From Gemmatimonadota bacterium (GTDB lineage Bacteria; Gemmatimonadota; Gemmatimonadetes; Gemmatimonadales; GWC2-71-9), in NCBI GenBank assembly GCA_022563595.1, contig JADFNB010000010.1, forward strand, positions 1-64,000: DNA of 64,000 nucleotides. Direction: 5' to 3'. Positions 23,280 to 36,001 of the stretch are shown here, piece by piece. Below the pieces are notes generated by a model. It did not search any database, was not told the origin of the DNA, and saw nothing but the letters and a program-made list of their open reading frames with translations. How positions within the stretch are numbered: position 1 is the stretch's first letter; every line of letters begins with the position of its first letter. Made by a program: the position numbers and the translations under genes.

Positions 23280-24897
23280 GTGGTTCCCGTCTCGAGCGGT
23301 GGCAGCACGAATGCGCCGAGGTGCGGCCCCCCGTAGTTGGATCCGATCCGGAGAACGAAGGCGAGCATGTCGCGGGTATCCTCCGGGACCACGATAGCGT
23401 CGACGTAGCCGCGAGCGCCCGCGTACTTGGCATCCAGTTGTTGCTCGTAGTCCGCCCGCATCCCGTCGACCGCCTCGGCAAACGCCGGATCCTCCGCCTT
23501 CGCGCCGTAGATCGCCTGTACTGCGGAATCACCTTCCATGACGCCCATCCGACCCGTCGGCCAGGACAAGATGAAATCCGGATCGAACCCCTGCCCGGCC
23601 ATCGCGTAGTAGCCGGCGCCCGAGGCATGATTGACGGTCAAGACGATCTTCGGTACCACCGCAGTCGCCATGGCTTCGACAAACTCGGCTCCCGCCCGGA
23701 TGATGCCCGAGTGCTCGGCCTCGGGGCCCACCATGAACCCGCTCACGTCCTGAATGAACAACAGTGGAAACCGTTCCCGGCTGGCGTTCTCGATGAAGTA
23801 GGCCACCTTGCGGGCGCTCTTCGTGTATATGATCCCGCCGAGATGCGGTTTCTCTCCGGTCCGCGCCTTGACCAGGCCACGTTGGTTGGCGATCACGGCT
23901 ACCGGGTAGCCCTCGATCCGGCCGTGCCCGCAGATGATCTCGCGCGCTATGTCAGGTTGGAACTCGTCCAACTCGCCGTCATCGAGCAGGCAGGCCAGTA
24001 CGTCGCGCATGTCGTAGGCCATGCGGTGATCGAGCGGCAGGATGTCGTACAACGCGGCAGGCGGCTGCCGGGACGGACGATTGGGATCTCCCCGTCGGGG
24101 CATCCTGTTCCTGGTCGGCTGCGGCAGCCTGGCCACGTAGTCGCGGATCATGTCGAGACACTCGCCGTCGTTCTTGGCGCGGTAGTGTGCCACCATTGAG
24201 ATGGTCGTGTGCGTCACGGCGCCGCCAAGGGTCTCTCCATCGATCGACTGGCCGGTGGCACCCTTCACCAGATTGGGACCGCCCAATCCCATGAACGACG
24301 TTCCCTCGACCATGTAGATGACGTCGGATAACGCCGGCAGGTACGCCCCGCCGGCGACACACGGCCCCATCACGGCGCTGATCTGCGGCACGTGGAGGTA
24401 GCGCCGCATGATCGAGTTGTAGTAGAAGATGCGGGCGGCCCCGTACTGTCCCGGAAACACGCCCTCTTGATAGGGCAGGTTCACGCCGGCCGAGTCGACG
24501 AGGTAGATGATCGGGATGCGCTGCCGCATCGCGATTTCCTGGGCCCGCAGGATCTTCTTGATGGTCTCAGGCCACCAGGATCCCGCTTTCACCGTGGCGT
24601 CGTTCGCCACGATGACGACCTCCCGGTCGGCTACCACGCCGACACCGGTGACAACGCCCACCCCGGGTGCCTTCCCGTCGTACTTGTCGTAGGCGACGAG
24701 CAGCCCCACTTCCAGCCACGGCGTGTCGCTATCCAGCAGCCGACCCAGCCGCTCGCGCGCCGTCAGTTTTCCCTTGTCGTGTTGCTTGCGGATCTTCTCC
24801 GGTCCGCCGCCCTGCTCCAACCGCAGAGCCAGTTCCCGGTACGTAGCGGCCAGTTCGCGCAGCCGGCTGCGTCTCGGGGTGGTATCGGAAGGGGCCG

Positions 24898-24901
<4 letters not shown>
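23276..24901 (-). CDS. Acyl-CoA carboxylase carboxyltransferase (beta) subunit, 541 aa
   Basis: This is a biotin-dependent carboxyltransferase. [14 protein letters not shown] opens the N-domain, [20 protein letters not shown] holds the first oxyanion loop and [14 protein letters not shown] follows. In the C-domain, [17 protein letters not shown] and [20 protein letters not shown] are seen. These resemble the methylcrotonyl/geranyl-CoA carboxylase (LiuB/AtuC) branch more than propionyl-CoA carboxylase. No biotin-carboxylase/biotin-carrier subunit is encoded anywhere in the window, so the partner must lie elsewhere. Confidence 0.88.
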
Positions 24902-25317
<416 letters not shown>

Positions 25318-26619
25318 CGTGCGCGCAAGCTACGGTAGCCCTGGATACGAGACAAGCGCATTTACGAGAGCTTGAACCGCAGCAGCGCGGCCAACCCATC
25401 GACGTGGTTGCGGAGCACGGGATCCTCGATCACATCGACGTGACTTCCCTGCCGGAGGGTCTCTTCGATCGCGTCGTCGATCACGTCCGCGATGGGCTCG
25501 GCAGGTCCCTGTCCGTCACATGCCTCGGGTGTGTGCGCCAGCCGACCCGTCTCCGCGCACCGATACCCGGGGAGCTCGATGTTGGGATCGACGAGGAGGG
25601 TACGCACCTGGCCCCGGCTGAGCGCGTCCAATGTGGGAGCAATCCCGTTGACGGCCCAGCGGGACCCCAACCCTTCCCGTAACTCGTCAATGTGGCGCGC
25701 CTCCCACGCGCGTTCCTTTTGCTGCCGTACCGAGAGCACCGCTTCCAGCACATCATGGGGCGACGCGGACTTGGGATTGAGCTTCGCCTCGCCGAGCACG
25801 GCGTCCCGCACGTAAGGGTGGAGGTGGGGCTCGACGACGGCGACATCGGCCCCGGTCCCGGCCAGCACGACACCGACGACGCCCGCCTCCCGGGAGAGCG
25901 TGAACAGTCGCTGCGCGATCTGAGCGTAGTGCCGATGTTTCTCTTCCCGAATGCGCTGGTTGAACTTGTGCTCCCCGAGAGCGGATCCCCCGACGCCCCG
26001 GCCCCGCGGCTCGCTCCGGTTGCGATGGGTACGTGACTCGCTCGAGCCGTGGAACCGGCCCGCGCGCGTCGTATCCGCGGCGGTGAGGCCGGGAAGCTCG
26101 ACCACCTCGCCGGCTGACACGTCGAAGAATCGTGCGGTGGTACGATCGCATACCGCGCAGATGACGCGCCCGAACTCGTCGTCCAGCGCCGCGAGTTCGC
26201 GCACCAGCGGCGAACGAGCCACGGCCAGACGTGAGCGGAAGACCATTGCCAGCGGAATGGCCAGGAACAGGTCGAGCGGCTCCGACGCGAAGATGGCGAT
26301 GCCACGGCCTGGTGGAAGGTTGCCCGGTTGCTCGAGGTATTCGCGGATACGGTTGACGTCGCGCTGGACGGCCTTGCGGGCTGCGCGCTCGGGCCGCACC
26401 TCGTCGAACGCGGCCAAACGTTGCTTGATGCGGTTCTTCAGCTTGATCAGGTACTTCCCTCGACTCCGGTCCCGAGGTTCCAGCTTGAGATAACACGAAA
26501 CGACCCAGTGCTCACCACCGTCCAACCCGGCCAGCTGATTGATGACCGGGGCGAGCGATGTCGGCCGCCGCGGCTCATCGGCTCGTGCCGGGCTTCGCGT
26601 CGGCGCGTGGACGTATCGC

Positions 26620-28252
<1,633 letters not shown>

Positions 28253-28263
<11 letters not shown>

Positions 28264-29296
28264 TCGATGTCTCCTGCCGCAATCCGGCGACGATGTCGCG
28301 CGCGACCTGGTAAGGGGTCATGGTGCCACCCACCATTTCCTCGAGGCCGGCGGCCAGCGCTGCCTCACCATTACGTTCCTGCCAGACGAAATGCCGCAAG
28401 CTCCGGTCGACCACCTCGCGCGTGTGTCGGGCGAGACGCTCGTGGCGCCGCCGATCCAGCTCGCCGCTGGTGTGCAGGTGCCGGGCGTGTCTCTCGATGG
28501 CGTCGACCAACTCCTCGACACCTTCGTTACGCGTAGCCGAGACCGCAAGGGCGGGTGGTTCCCAGCCAGCTCCCGCAACGCCTTCTGTCGCGCTCTCCCT
28601 CGCTTTCCCTCCGGGCAGTCCGTGATGGGGGGCGATGTTGCCGTGCGCCTTTCCTCTGCGGATCCCGAGCATCACCTCGATCTCCAGCCGCAGCCGGTCG
28701 GCACCGGGCCGATCCGCCTTGTTGATGGTGAAGATGTCGGCGATCTCCATCACGCCGGCCTTGAGGACTTGGACGCCGTCGCCGGACTCCGGTGTCAGAA
28801 CGAGCACCGACGTATCGGCGGCCGCCGCAATCGTCAGCTCTGACTGGCCGACACCGACGGTCTCGATGATAATGCGGTCGAACCCGTAGGCGTCGAGCAA
28901 GTCGCAGACCTCGCGGGTCGTCATCGCCACTCCACCCAGCTCTCCGCGGCTCGCCATCGATCGGATGAACACGTCCGGGTCGAGCGTGAGCGATTCCATC
29001 CGGATCCGGTCGCCCAACAGCGCTCCTCCGCTGAACGGGCTGGTCGGATCGACGGCCACGACCGCCACGCTGTGTTCGCGGGCGCGGTAGACGTGGATCA
29101 CGCGCTCCGCTAGCGTAGACTTTCCCCCGCCCGGCGGGCCCGTCAGGCCGATTCGGTGGGCACGTCCCACCCGTGGATGAATGGCCGAGAGCAGTTCCTC
29201 GTATCCATCCCGCTGGTTCTCTATCAGGGAAATCGCCCGTGCGAGCGCTGGAATCCGTCGCGCCTCGATCCCCTCCAGGAGGTCGCTCGTGGACAT
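28253..29296 (-). CDS. meaB: MeaB/ArgK-type G-protein chaperone of the B12 mutase, 347 aa
   Basis: TGPPGGGKSTL (Walker A, about 53-62) and VAVVAVDPTSPFSGGALLGD are MeaB/ArgK hallmarks. IIETVGVGQSE is switch II and TINKADRPGADR gives the NKAD guanine-specificity motif. The family loads and protects the adenosylcobalamin cofactor of the mutase at the expense of GTP. It directly precedes and overlaps the mutase gene. A gap of 92 nt separates it from the DUF502 gene upstream, with no clear promoter recognised there. Confidence 0.92.
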
Positions 29297-29388
29297 ACCC
29301 TAAGTTCGCGACCTGCTTGGGCTTCCCGCAAGCGGCTGGGCGATACGGATCGACCGGCCTGCTCCTGGCCCTGTCCCTGCCGTGTGAC

Positions 29389-30040
29389 TCATTCGCCGGA
29401 CGGTTCGTGAAACAGCGTGTCGATGTCGAGCCCCCGCCGCGCGGCTCCTTCCTCGCCGTCAGGCGGCGAGAGCGATCCCGCGGATATGACGAGCTGCATG
29501 GCGTCCTCCACGCTCAGGCCGGTCGGGATTACCCGGTCCCGTGGCACGATCAGCAGGAACCCGGACGTCGGGTTCGGGGTGGTCGGGACGAATACGTGCG
29601 TGCAGGGCTGGCCGACCAGACGCGACATGAGGGGCGATTCCTCGGCCGTGACGAAGGCTATCGCCCACGAGTCCGTCGGTCGGATAGGGTATCAGGACCG
29701 TCCGCGTGAACACGCGGCGCTTTTCGCTCACCACGGATTGGACGATCTGGCTCGCGGCGTTGTAGAGATGGCCAGTCACCGGGAACCGGACCAACGCCCT
29801 ATTCCACCAGCTCAGCACTCGCCGGCCGACCGCTTGGTGGACCGCCCAGCCCAGGGTGATGATGATAACGCCGAGCATCAGGAACCCGAGTCCGGGTATC
29901 CGGAACCCGAGCGCCACCTCGATCGGCTCACCGAGGATGTCGTCGATTTGGCGGAAGATCCAGGCGAGCACGACCGCGGTCAGGCCAACCGGTGCGAGAA
30001 CAATCAGCCCGACGAAGAAGTAGCGGCGAATACGGCTCAT
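29389..30040 (-). pseudogene. DUF502 membrane protein gene with a one-base frameshift
   Basis: The first part (from ATG 30040) has two membrane helices and IPGLGFLMLGVIIITLGW, then RTVLIPYPTDGL, all DUF502. At about 29668 the frame breaks. One extra G in CTCGTGG shifts it; removing it restores GLWAIAFVTAEESPLMSRL and then VFVPTTPNPTSGFLLIVPRD, the conserved DUF502 end, down to a stop at 29389. The total of 652 nt is one more than a whole number of codons (216 aa when repaired). It may be a real mutation, a sequencing error or, less likely, programmed slippage. It overlaps the upstream CBS gene by ATGA. Confidence 0.85.
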
Positions 30041-31236
30041 CGGCTGCGGGGTCCCGTGCGCAGACCTGTTGGGATTGCCATGACCCCGGCGCGCCGTACG
30101 ACCACGCGTTCAACACGGGTGGGCGTGGCGCGCAGGACATCGAACTCCAGACCGGCCAGCAGCACGCGCTCCCCGGCGCGCGCGATCCGCCCGAGCGCCC
30201 CGGAGAGAAGGCCGCTCACCGTTTCTGCGGGGACCGGGAAGGTCACGCCGAACCGGGCCGCGAGATCCTCGCTGGGCGACGCGCCGTCCACCTCGACCAG
30301 CTCGATATCGGGCAACTGCGGAGCGGCCGCGTCGTCGTATTCATCGAAGATCTCGCCGATGAGTTCCTCGAGCAGATCCTCCAGAGTAGCGATACCGGCC
30401 GTTCCGCCAAACTCGTCGAGTATGACCGCGAACTGCCGTCGCTCGCGCTGCATCTCCAACAGCAAGTCGGCGCAGCGGCGCGATCCGGGAACGATCGTAA
30501 CGGGCCGCAGCGGGAGCGTGCCGTCCCGGCCCGCCTTGAGCACGTCGAAGGCGTGGATCATCCCGACGATCTGGTCGAGTGACTCACGGTAGACGGGGAT
30601 CCGGGAGTATCCTGATTCGGTGAATATGGTGGCCACTTCGCCCACGCGAGCCCCTTCCGCGACGGCGACGATCTCGGTTCGGGGTGTCATGACCTCCCGG
30701 ACGGGGCGCTCGGTGAACGCAATCAGTCCGGCGACGACAGCCAGCTCATCGTTTCGGAAACGATCGTCGGGGTCGCCGCCGCGGGGAAATACCGTGAGGT
30801 CACCCCGGTACTGTGTCGGCCGGGTGGGAACCAGACGTCTCGCCAGTTGCGCCGCCCGCTCCAGCGAGGGTGCGGCAGCCCGCATGATCGGTTCGGCCCA
30901 GCGTCGCCCGACCGCGCGAGGGATCGCCCATGTGGCAAGCAGGAGCACGGGGGAGAAGGCGAGAAGAATCATGACCGCGCGCAGCAAGCCGAAGACCGAT
31001 ACAACCGCCGAGAGCCCCAGCGCGGCTATGATGGTCCCTACGGTCGCCAAGGCATTCGCGGTGCCGAGGACTCGCCCCGGTGCGGAGAGCAGGGTGGTTG
31101 CAAGTGCGGCACCGCTCAGCCGCTCGGCAACCCAGCGGGAGAGTTCCAGTCGGCTGACGGCTGCGGTCCCCACCGCCAGCATCGTGCCGACGGCGGCGAG
31201 CAATGTGCCCAGCGTGAGCAGGACCCAGCCGCTCAT
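30037..31236 (-). CDS. CBS-domain membrane protein, HlyC/CorC (CNNM-like) family, 399 aa
   Basis: Three to four N-terminal helices (about 1-110) resemble a DUF21/CNNM membrane domain. A paired CBS module (about 178-295) contains VREVMTPRTEIVAVAE and SGYSRIPVYRESLDQIVGMI. It is followed by ILDEFGGTAGIATLEDLLEELIGEI and a CorC_HlyC transporter-associated domain. Proteins of this family are linked to magnesium or cobalt homeostasis. It is the second of two tandem family members, overlapping by 4 nt (ATGA) and probably arising by old duplication. Confidence 0.88.
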   Translation of the reverse strand: MSGWVLLTLGTLLAAVGTMLAVGTAAVSRLELSRWVAERLSGAALATTLLSAPGRVLGTANALATVGTIIAALGLSAVVSVFGLLRAVMILLAFSPVLLLATWAIPRAVGRRWAEPIMRAAAPSLERAAQLARRLVPTRPTQYRGDLTVFPRGGDPDDRFRNDELAVVAGLIAFTERPVREVMTPRTEIVAVAEGARVGEVATIFTESGYSRIPVYRESLDQIVGMIHAFDVLKAGRDGTLPLRPVTIVPGSRRCADLLLEMQRERRQFAVILDEFGGTAGIATLEDLLEELIGEIFDEYDDAAAPQLPDIELVEVDGASPSEDLAARFGVTFPVPAETVSGLLSGALGRIARAGERVLLAGLEFDVLRATPTRVERVVVRRAGVMAIPTGLRTGPRSR

Positions 31237-32429
31237 GGAAGCGTTCCGGAATCGGGCGCGGCGGGTGCCGGGGCGTTGGAGGCGAGGCGCTCGAAATAAA
31301 CCCGCCGGATCCGCCGCCGGATCACTTGCTCCACCACGACACGAAAACCATCGATACGCAGTTCCTCTCCGGGGCGCGGTACATGTCCCAGCTCGGCATA
31401 GATGAGGCCGCCCACGGTGCTCACGTCCTCGTGTGCGATGCTCGATCCCAGGAGTTCCGCCAGCTCGTCCAGCGCGAGCCGCCCGTCAACCCAGAACTTC
31501 GTATCCCCCTCCCGTTCCACCTCCGGCTCCTCGTCCACGTCGTACTCGTCGTGGATCTCGCCCACGATTTCCTCGAGGATGTCCTCGAGCGTGACGATGC
31601 CGGCGGTGCCGCCGAACTCGTCCACGACTATCCCGAGATGGGCCGGCCCGCGCTGGAAGTCGCGCAGCTGTGCCGCGAGCGGTTTCGCCTCCGGGAGAAA
31701 CGGCGCCGGCCGGACAAGCTCGTGCCATGCCGCGGAGCCGCGCGCCATGTCTGACCACGCTGGCACGAGGTCCTTGGCGTAGAGGATGCCGATCATGTCG
31801 TCGAGGCTGTCGCGGTAGACGGGGATACGGGAGTGGTCGCTACGCCGCACGAAGTCGAGCACCTCGTTCCAAGTGGCGTTGGACGGGATGGCGTCGATGT
31901 CGAGTCGCTGCGTCATGACGTCGGCGACCGTGGAGTCGCCCAGAGAGAGGACTCCGACGAACATGTCCTGCTGGGCTGCGCCGAGCACCCCGACGGCCGC
32001 GTGGGGCGACGGGATGATGCGGTGAACGATACGGTCCAAGCCCGTTACCACTCCCACGAGCGGCCGGAGGAACAGTACCGAGCGGCGGGCTGCCGCGATG
32101 GTGTGGGTGGCCATGCCTGGTGCCAAGGTCCCAAGAGCGCGCGGCAGCGCGTCGCCCAGCATGAAGATGAGCAGCACCGTGGCAACCACGGCGACCGCGC
32201 CACCGCCGGCGTCGCGCCGCCACCATGCAGTCACCATACCGCCGCCCGCTCCGGCGAGGATCAGGAGCGCGAGGCGACCCAGGTGGAGCGCGCGGGACAG
32301 CGGGATGGGATGCCGGGCGGGAGACGGTGGATCGCCGACGCTCGGCCCGATGCCGGGGGCTTCCTCCGCCAGCGCCAGCAGCCCGGCCCAAACGGTGCTG
32401 AGGACCGCCGCAACCAGAACGGCCGTCAC
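31233..32429 (-). CDS. CBS-domain membrane protein, HlyC/CorC family, second paralogue, 398 aa
   Basis: The domain layout is the same as in its neighbour: N-terminal helices, then VADVMTQRLDIDAIPSN and HSRIPVYRDSLDDMIGILYA (CBS pair), then VVDEFGGTAGIVTLEDILEE and a CorC_HlyC domain. The GTG at 32429 forms a GTGA overlap with the ybeY stop and was preferred to the frame start at 32474. The membrane part is more diverged than in the neighbour. The pairing with ybeY is common in bacteria. Confidence 0.87.
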   Translation of the reverse strand: MTAVLVAAVLSTVWAGLLALAEEAPGIGPSVGDPPSPARHPIPLSRALHLGRLALLILAGAGGGMVTAWWRRDAGGGAVAVVATVLLIFMLGDALPRALGTLAPGMATHTIAAARRSVLFLRPLVGVVTGLDRIVHRIIPSPHAAVGVLGAAQQDMFVGVLSLGDSTVADVMTQRLDIDAIPSNATWNEVLDFVRRSDHSRIPVYRDSLDDMIGILYAKDLVPAWSDMARGSAAWHELVRPAPFLPEAKPLAAQLRDFQRGPAHLGIVVDEFGGTAGIVTLEDILEEIVGEIHDEYDVDEEPEVEREGDTKFWVDGRLALDELAELLGSSIAHEDVSTVGGLIYAELGHVPRPGEELRIDGFRVVVEQVIRRRIRRVYFERLASNAPAPAAPDSGTLP

Positions 32430-32848
32430 GGGCGCTCCAGCACGCGTCGTACGTAACGCTCCTGTCGACGCCACATCTTCGAGCGATCGCTACCGGTGTG
32501 GTCCGGGTGATCGTATCCCAGGACGTGGAGCGTGCCGTGCACGATCACGCGGACCAGTTCCTCGCGCAGCGCCACGCCGCTCGAGCGTGCGAAGCTACGG
32601 GCTGCCGGCGGACAGACGTACACGTCGCCGATGACCCGGCCGTCATGCGCCAAACCGAACGCGATGACATCGGTCGAACAATCGCGACCGAACGTGCGGC
32701 GATTGAGCGCGCGCATGCGCTGGCTGGAGAGGAAGTTGACGTGTATCGTGGCGGGTTGTGCCCGCTCGCCGTGCAACACGGCCCAGACTGCGCGACGCAC
32801 CAGCGCCGTGCCGACGCCCGCAGTGACGCCCGCCGCCGCCACCCGCAC
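32426..32848 (-). CDS. ybeY: YbeY endoribonuclease, rRNA maturation, 140 aa
   Basis: The zinc site HGTLHVLGYDH (HxxxHxxGxDH) identifies YbeY, a single-strand RNase in 16S rRNA processing and ribosome quality control. STDVIAFGL and IGDVYVCPP precede it, as usual. GTG at 32848 starts two bases after the upstream stop and gives a normal-length protein; a GTG at 32887 would overlap the HD gene by 38 nt. The neighbours phoH, an HD-7TM protein and CBS proteins are the classical ybeY context. Confidence 0.88.
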   Translation of the reverse strand: MRVAAAGVTAGVGTALVRRAVWAVLHGERAQPATIHVNFLSSQRMRALNRRTFGRDCSTDVIAFGLAHDGRVIGDVYVCPPAARSFARSSGVALREELVRVIVHGTLHVLGYDHPDHTGSDRSKMWRRQERYVRRVLERP

Positions 32849-32849
32849 C

Positions 32850-35051
32850 TCATACTGCCGTCCGATCCCACTCCGCCCTGATACCACCGGTAGCCGCCGG
32901 GTAGTCGATGCGATTGTGATGGATCCCCGTGAGTACCTGGACGAATTCCTGTTTCACCCGATCCAGTTGCGCCAGTGTCAGGGGGGCGTCGTTCAGCTGT
33001 CCGGCCTCGACGCGCTGCCGGGCTAGGTGATCGATGACGTCATGCACCCGCTCCGGCGACGGATCGGCAAGGACGCGCACGGCGGCCTCGACCCCGTCGG
33101 CCAGCATCGCCACGGCGGTCTCTACCGAGCGAGGCCGCGGGCCGGGGTAGCGGTAGCACTCCGGAGATGGCTCGTCCTCACCGCGCGTGCGTGCACGATC
33201 CAGGAAATACGTGATCTCCGCCGTGCCGTGATGCTCCGGAATGAAGGCCTTGACTACGTCGGGCAGCCCGTAGTCGTCCGCCAGGGCCAACCCTTCCTTC
33301 ACGTGGTTCCTGATAATCGTGGCGGAAACGTCCGGCTTGAGCTTGTCGTGCGGATTGGCGCCCGGGCTCTGATTCTCCACGAAGAACTGCGGCTTCTTGA
33401 GTTTCCCGACGTCGTGGTAGTAGCAACCCACCCGCGCCAATAGGCCGTTGGCGCCGATGGCGTTGCACGCCGCCTCACAGAGATTCGCCATCGCGATGCT
33501 GTGGGCGTAGGTACCCGATGCCTCGGTGGCGAGGCGCCGCAGCAGCGGGCGGGACGGGTCGGAGAGTTCGAGCAGCGTGACATCGGTGGTCACGCGTCCC
33601 ATCGACTCGAACAGCGGCAGCCCGATGCTGACCAACGCAGCCGAAACCACGGCGTTGATCGTGCCGCGCCCCGCGCTCGCCGCGACCTCGGCTACCGACC
33701 AGCCGGACTGCAGTCCCGCCGTGAGGGCAACCAGAGCGAAAGCTCCCGAGACAATCGCCACCGTTCCCAGGATGTGAGCCCGGCGGCGAACGACACGAAT
33801 CCCGATGGCCGCGGCGACGCCGGTGAGCAGCGTGATGTATAAGGCCGCAGGTCCTACATAGACCGGTTGTGCCGTGATCAAGACCGCCAGCACCGCGGCC
33901 GCAATCATGGCAACCCGACCGCCGAACAGCACCGCGATGAGCATGGCGGCAAACGGGATCGGTATCAGTTCCGGTTGCTCGGAGACGAAACGCAAGTTGG
34001 CCGCAGCGCCGAGCACGACGATGCCGAAGAGGACGAAGATGACGAGAACCTGGCGCAGGCTCGAGTAGGTCTCGCGGCGGTACAACAGCAGCAGGAGCCA
34101 GAAAATCGAGAGGATGAGGGCGTTGGCCAAAACGCGGCCCAAAGCGGCTGGCACGTCGAGACGCTCCGCCCCTCCGTGCCCGAGCAGTTCCGTCCGCAGT
34201 GCGACCATACGGTCGTTTGCCTCGGTGGTGACCACCTCGTGCTCCGCAACGATCCGTTCGCTATTGCGCACGCGGTCCTTGACGGTATCGACCTGGGCAC
34301 GCAACTCGGCGCGCAAGGATTCGGTGGCCAGGACGTTCGGCACCAGTGTTGGTTGGAAGGTGGCGATCAGGAGCTTCACGAAGAGCTGATCGCCGATGAC
34401 GGAGTTGGGAGCCGGATGCACTGCGCGCCGCCGTTCCAGGAGTTGCACCCAGCCCAGCGCCGAGTCTACCGGTATCACGCGATCAGTTCCGTCGCGGCGA
34501 ACTACAATCTCGCGCGCGGTCTCGGCGTCACTTGGCGCCAACCGGGCGACGCCGCGCGCCAGATCACGCTGCACGAGCCTTCGCAACGCCCGACGGAATT
34601 CTGAGCGGTGATCGTCCTGCAGCAGGAACTCGGCCTCGTCCGCTGTGAGGCGCAGGTCGTATACCAGTGCCGTATCCAAGAGCGCAGCCACCGAATCCGC
34701 CGCGCTCATCGCCGTGAACAGTCCATTGACGTGCCGGTCGATCGAGTCGACCGCCTCCTGCCGGAGATCGTAGATCGGCCGTACGGTGGCCGCCAACGCG
34801 TCCGCCTCGCGCTCCAACTGCGCAGGTGTCTTTCGCACGACGAAATCGAAGGGGGCTACCACGTCTCCAGGTGCCACTTCACCGACCTCGTAGATCGGTG
34901 CATCGAAGCCTCCGACCACCGGATAGAGCAGGTAGGTGAGAATGGCGAGCACGACGAGCGGTAGCCAGCGCGCCCCGTGGTACACGATGCGACGCGGCAG
35001 CTCGCTGGCGCGTGGCTCGAGGGCCAGCGGCGCGCGACGGCGATCGTTCAC
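32850..35051 (-). CDS. 7TM-HD domain phosphodiesterase, PgpH-like, 733 aa
   Basis: One N-terminal helix precedes a periplasmic 7TMR-HDED domain, about seven membrane helices (about 305-500) and a cytosolic HD domain. HD residues are visible in TYAHSIAMANLCEAA, YYHDVGKLKKP, NHVKEGLALADDYGLP and FIPEHHGT. PgpH of Listeria, with the same layout, hydrolyses c-di-AMP, so this is the expected activity. The gene lies between phoH and ybeY, a common arrangement, and is joined to phoH by ATGA. Confidence 0.88.
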   Translation of the reverse strand: MNDRRRAPLALEPRASELPRRIVYHGARWLPLVVLAILTYLLYPVVGGFDAPIYEVGEVAPGDVVAPFDFVVRKTPAQLEREADALAATVRPIYDLRQEAVDSIDRHVNGLFTAMSAADSVAALLDTALVYDLRLTADEAEFLLQDDHRSEFRRALRRLVQRDLARGVARLAPSDAETAREIVVRRDGTDRVIPVDSALGWVQLLERRRAVHPAPNSVIGDQLFVKLLIATFQPTLVPNVLATESLRAELRAQVDTVKDRVRNSERIVAEHEVVTTEANDRMVALRTELLGHGGAERLDVPAALGRVLANALILSIFWLLLLLYRRETYSSLRQVLVIFVLFGIVVLGAAANLRFVSEQPELIPIPFAAMLIAVLFGGRVAMIAAAVLAVLITAQPVYVGPAALYITLLTGVAAAIGIRVVRRRAHILGTVAIVSGAFALVALTAGLQSGWSVAEVAASAGRGTINAVVSAALVSIGLPLFESMGRVTTDVTLLELSDPSRPLLRRLATEASGTYAHSIAMANLCEAACNAIGANGLLARVGCYYHDVGKLKKPQFFVENQSPGANPHDKLKPDVSATIIRNHVKEGLALADDYGLPDVVKAFIPEHHGTAEITYFLDRARTRGEDEPSPECYRYPGPRPRSVETAVAMLADGVEAAVRVLADPSPERVHDVIDHLARQRVEAGQLNDAPLTLAQLDRVKQEFVQVLTGIHHNRIDYPAATGGIRAEWDRTAV

Positions 35052-36001
35052 CCGCCCTGATCCTCCGTGTACGCGCGAATGATCTCGCGCACGAGGCTGT
35101 GCCGAACGACGTCGCGTTCTTCGAGGTAGCAGAACGCCACACCCTCGATTCCTGGGAGAACGCGTTCCACCTGAACCAGTCCTGATTCCTCGCGGTGCGG
35201 CAGGTCGATCTGCGTCTTGTCCCCGACGACCACCGCCCGGGAATTGAGTCCGAGGCGCGTCAGGAACATCTTCATCTGCCCAGCGGTCACGTTCTGCGCC
35301 TCGTCCAGAATCACGAAGGCGTCCGACAGCGTCCGTCCGCGCATGTACGCCAGCGGTGCGATCTCGATGGTCCGGTTCTCGAGGGCGCGCTGCATCCGAT
35401 CCGCGGGCATCAGATCTTCGAGCGCATCGTACAACGGGCGCAGGTAGGGATCGACCTTGGCCTGGAGATCGCCCGGAAGGAATCCGAGCCGCTCGCCCGC
35501 TTCTACCGCGGGTCGTGCGAGAACCAACCTACGGACGATCTTCCGGGCTAGCGCCTCGACGCCGAGTGCCACGGCCAGGTAGGTCTTCCCGGTGCCCGCC
35601 GGCCCGATCCCGATGACGATCTCCGTCTCGCGAATGGCGGCGACGTAGTCGCGCTGCCCGGGTGACTTGGGTCGGACGATCTTCCGGATCCCGGGCAGAA
35701 TGATCTTGAGATCGCCGTTCGCGCTGCGCTCCGCCGCGTCCGGGCCGCCGTCAACGAGCCGGCGGACGTCTTCGACAGTGAGCATGTCCCCCATGCGCGC
35801 GCGGTCGATCATGGCACCCGCGACCAGCGTCGCTTGCTCGACCGCTTCCAGCCGGCCGGCGAGCATCAGCTGATCGCCGCGTAGCGTCACGCGGGCGCCC
35901 GTTGCCTGGGAGAGCGCATCGAGGTTGGCGTCGTTCACTCCCGACAGGGCCAACGGATCGGCGCCGGCCGCCGAGAGTCGGTGGGTGACGTCGTCACTCA
36001 T
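35048..36001 (-). CDS. phoH: PhoH-like ATPase, 317 aa
   Basis: GPAGTGKTYLAVALGVEAL is the Walker A region and FVILDEAQNVTAGQMKMFLT the Walker B of the PhoH family, with ARPAVEAGERLGFLPGDLQ between. An N-terminal KH-like domain (about 10-80) is present. PhoH-like proteins are predicted RNA helicase-type ATPases that often work with YbeY, which is encoded two genes downstream. It overlaps aspS by 4 nt. Confidence 0.92.
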   Translation of the reverse strand: MSDDVTHRLSAAGADPLALSGVNDANLDALSQATGARVTLRGDQLMLAGRLEAVEQATLVAGAMIDRARMGDMLTVEDVRRLVDGGPDAAERSANGDLKIILPGIRKIVRPKSPGQRDYVAAIRETEIVIGIGPAGTGKTYLAVALGVEALARKIVRRLVLARPAVEAGERLGFLPGDLQAKVDPYLRPLYDALEDLMPADRMQRALENRTIEIAPLAYMRGRTLSDAFVILDEAQNVTAGQMKMFLTRLGLNSRAVVVGDKTQIDLPHREESGLVQVERVLPGIEGVAFCYLEERDVVRHSLVREIIRAYTEDQGG

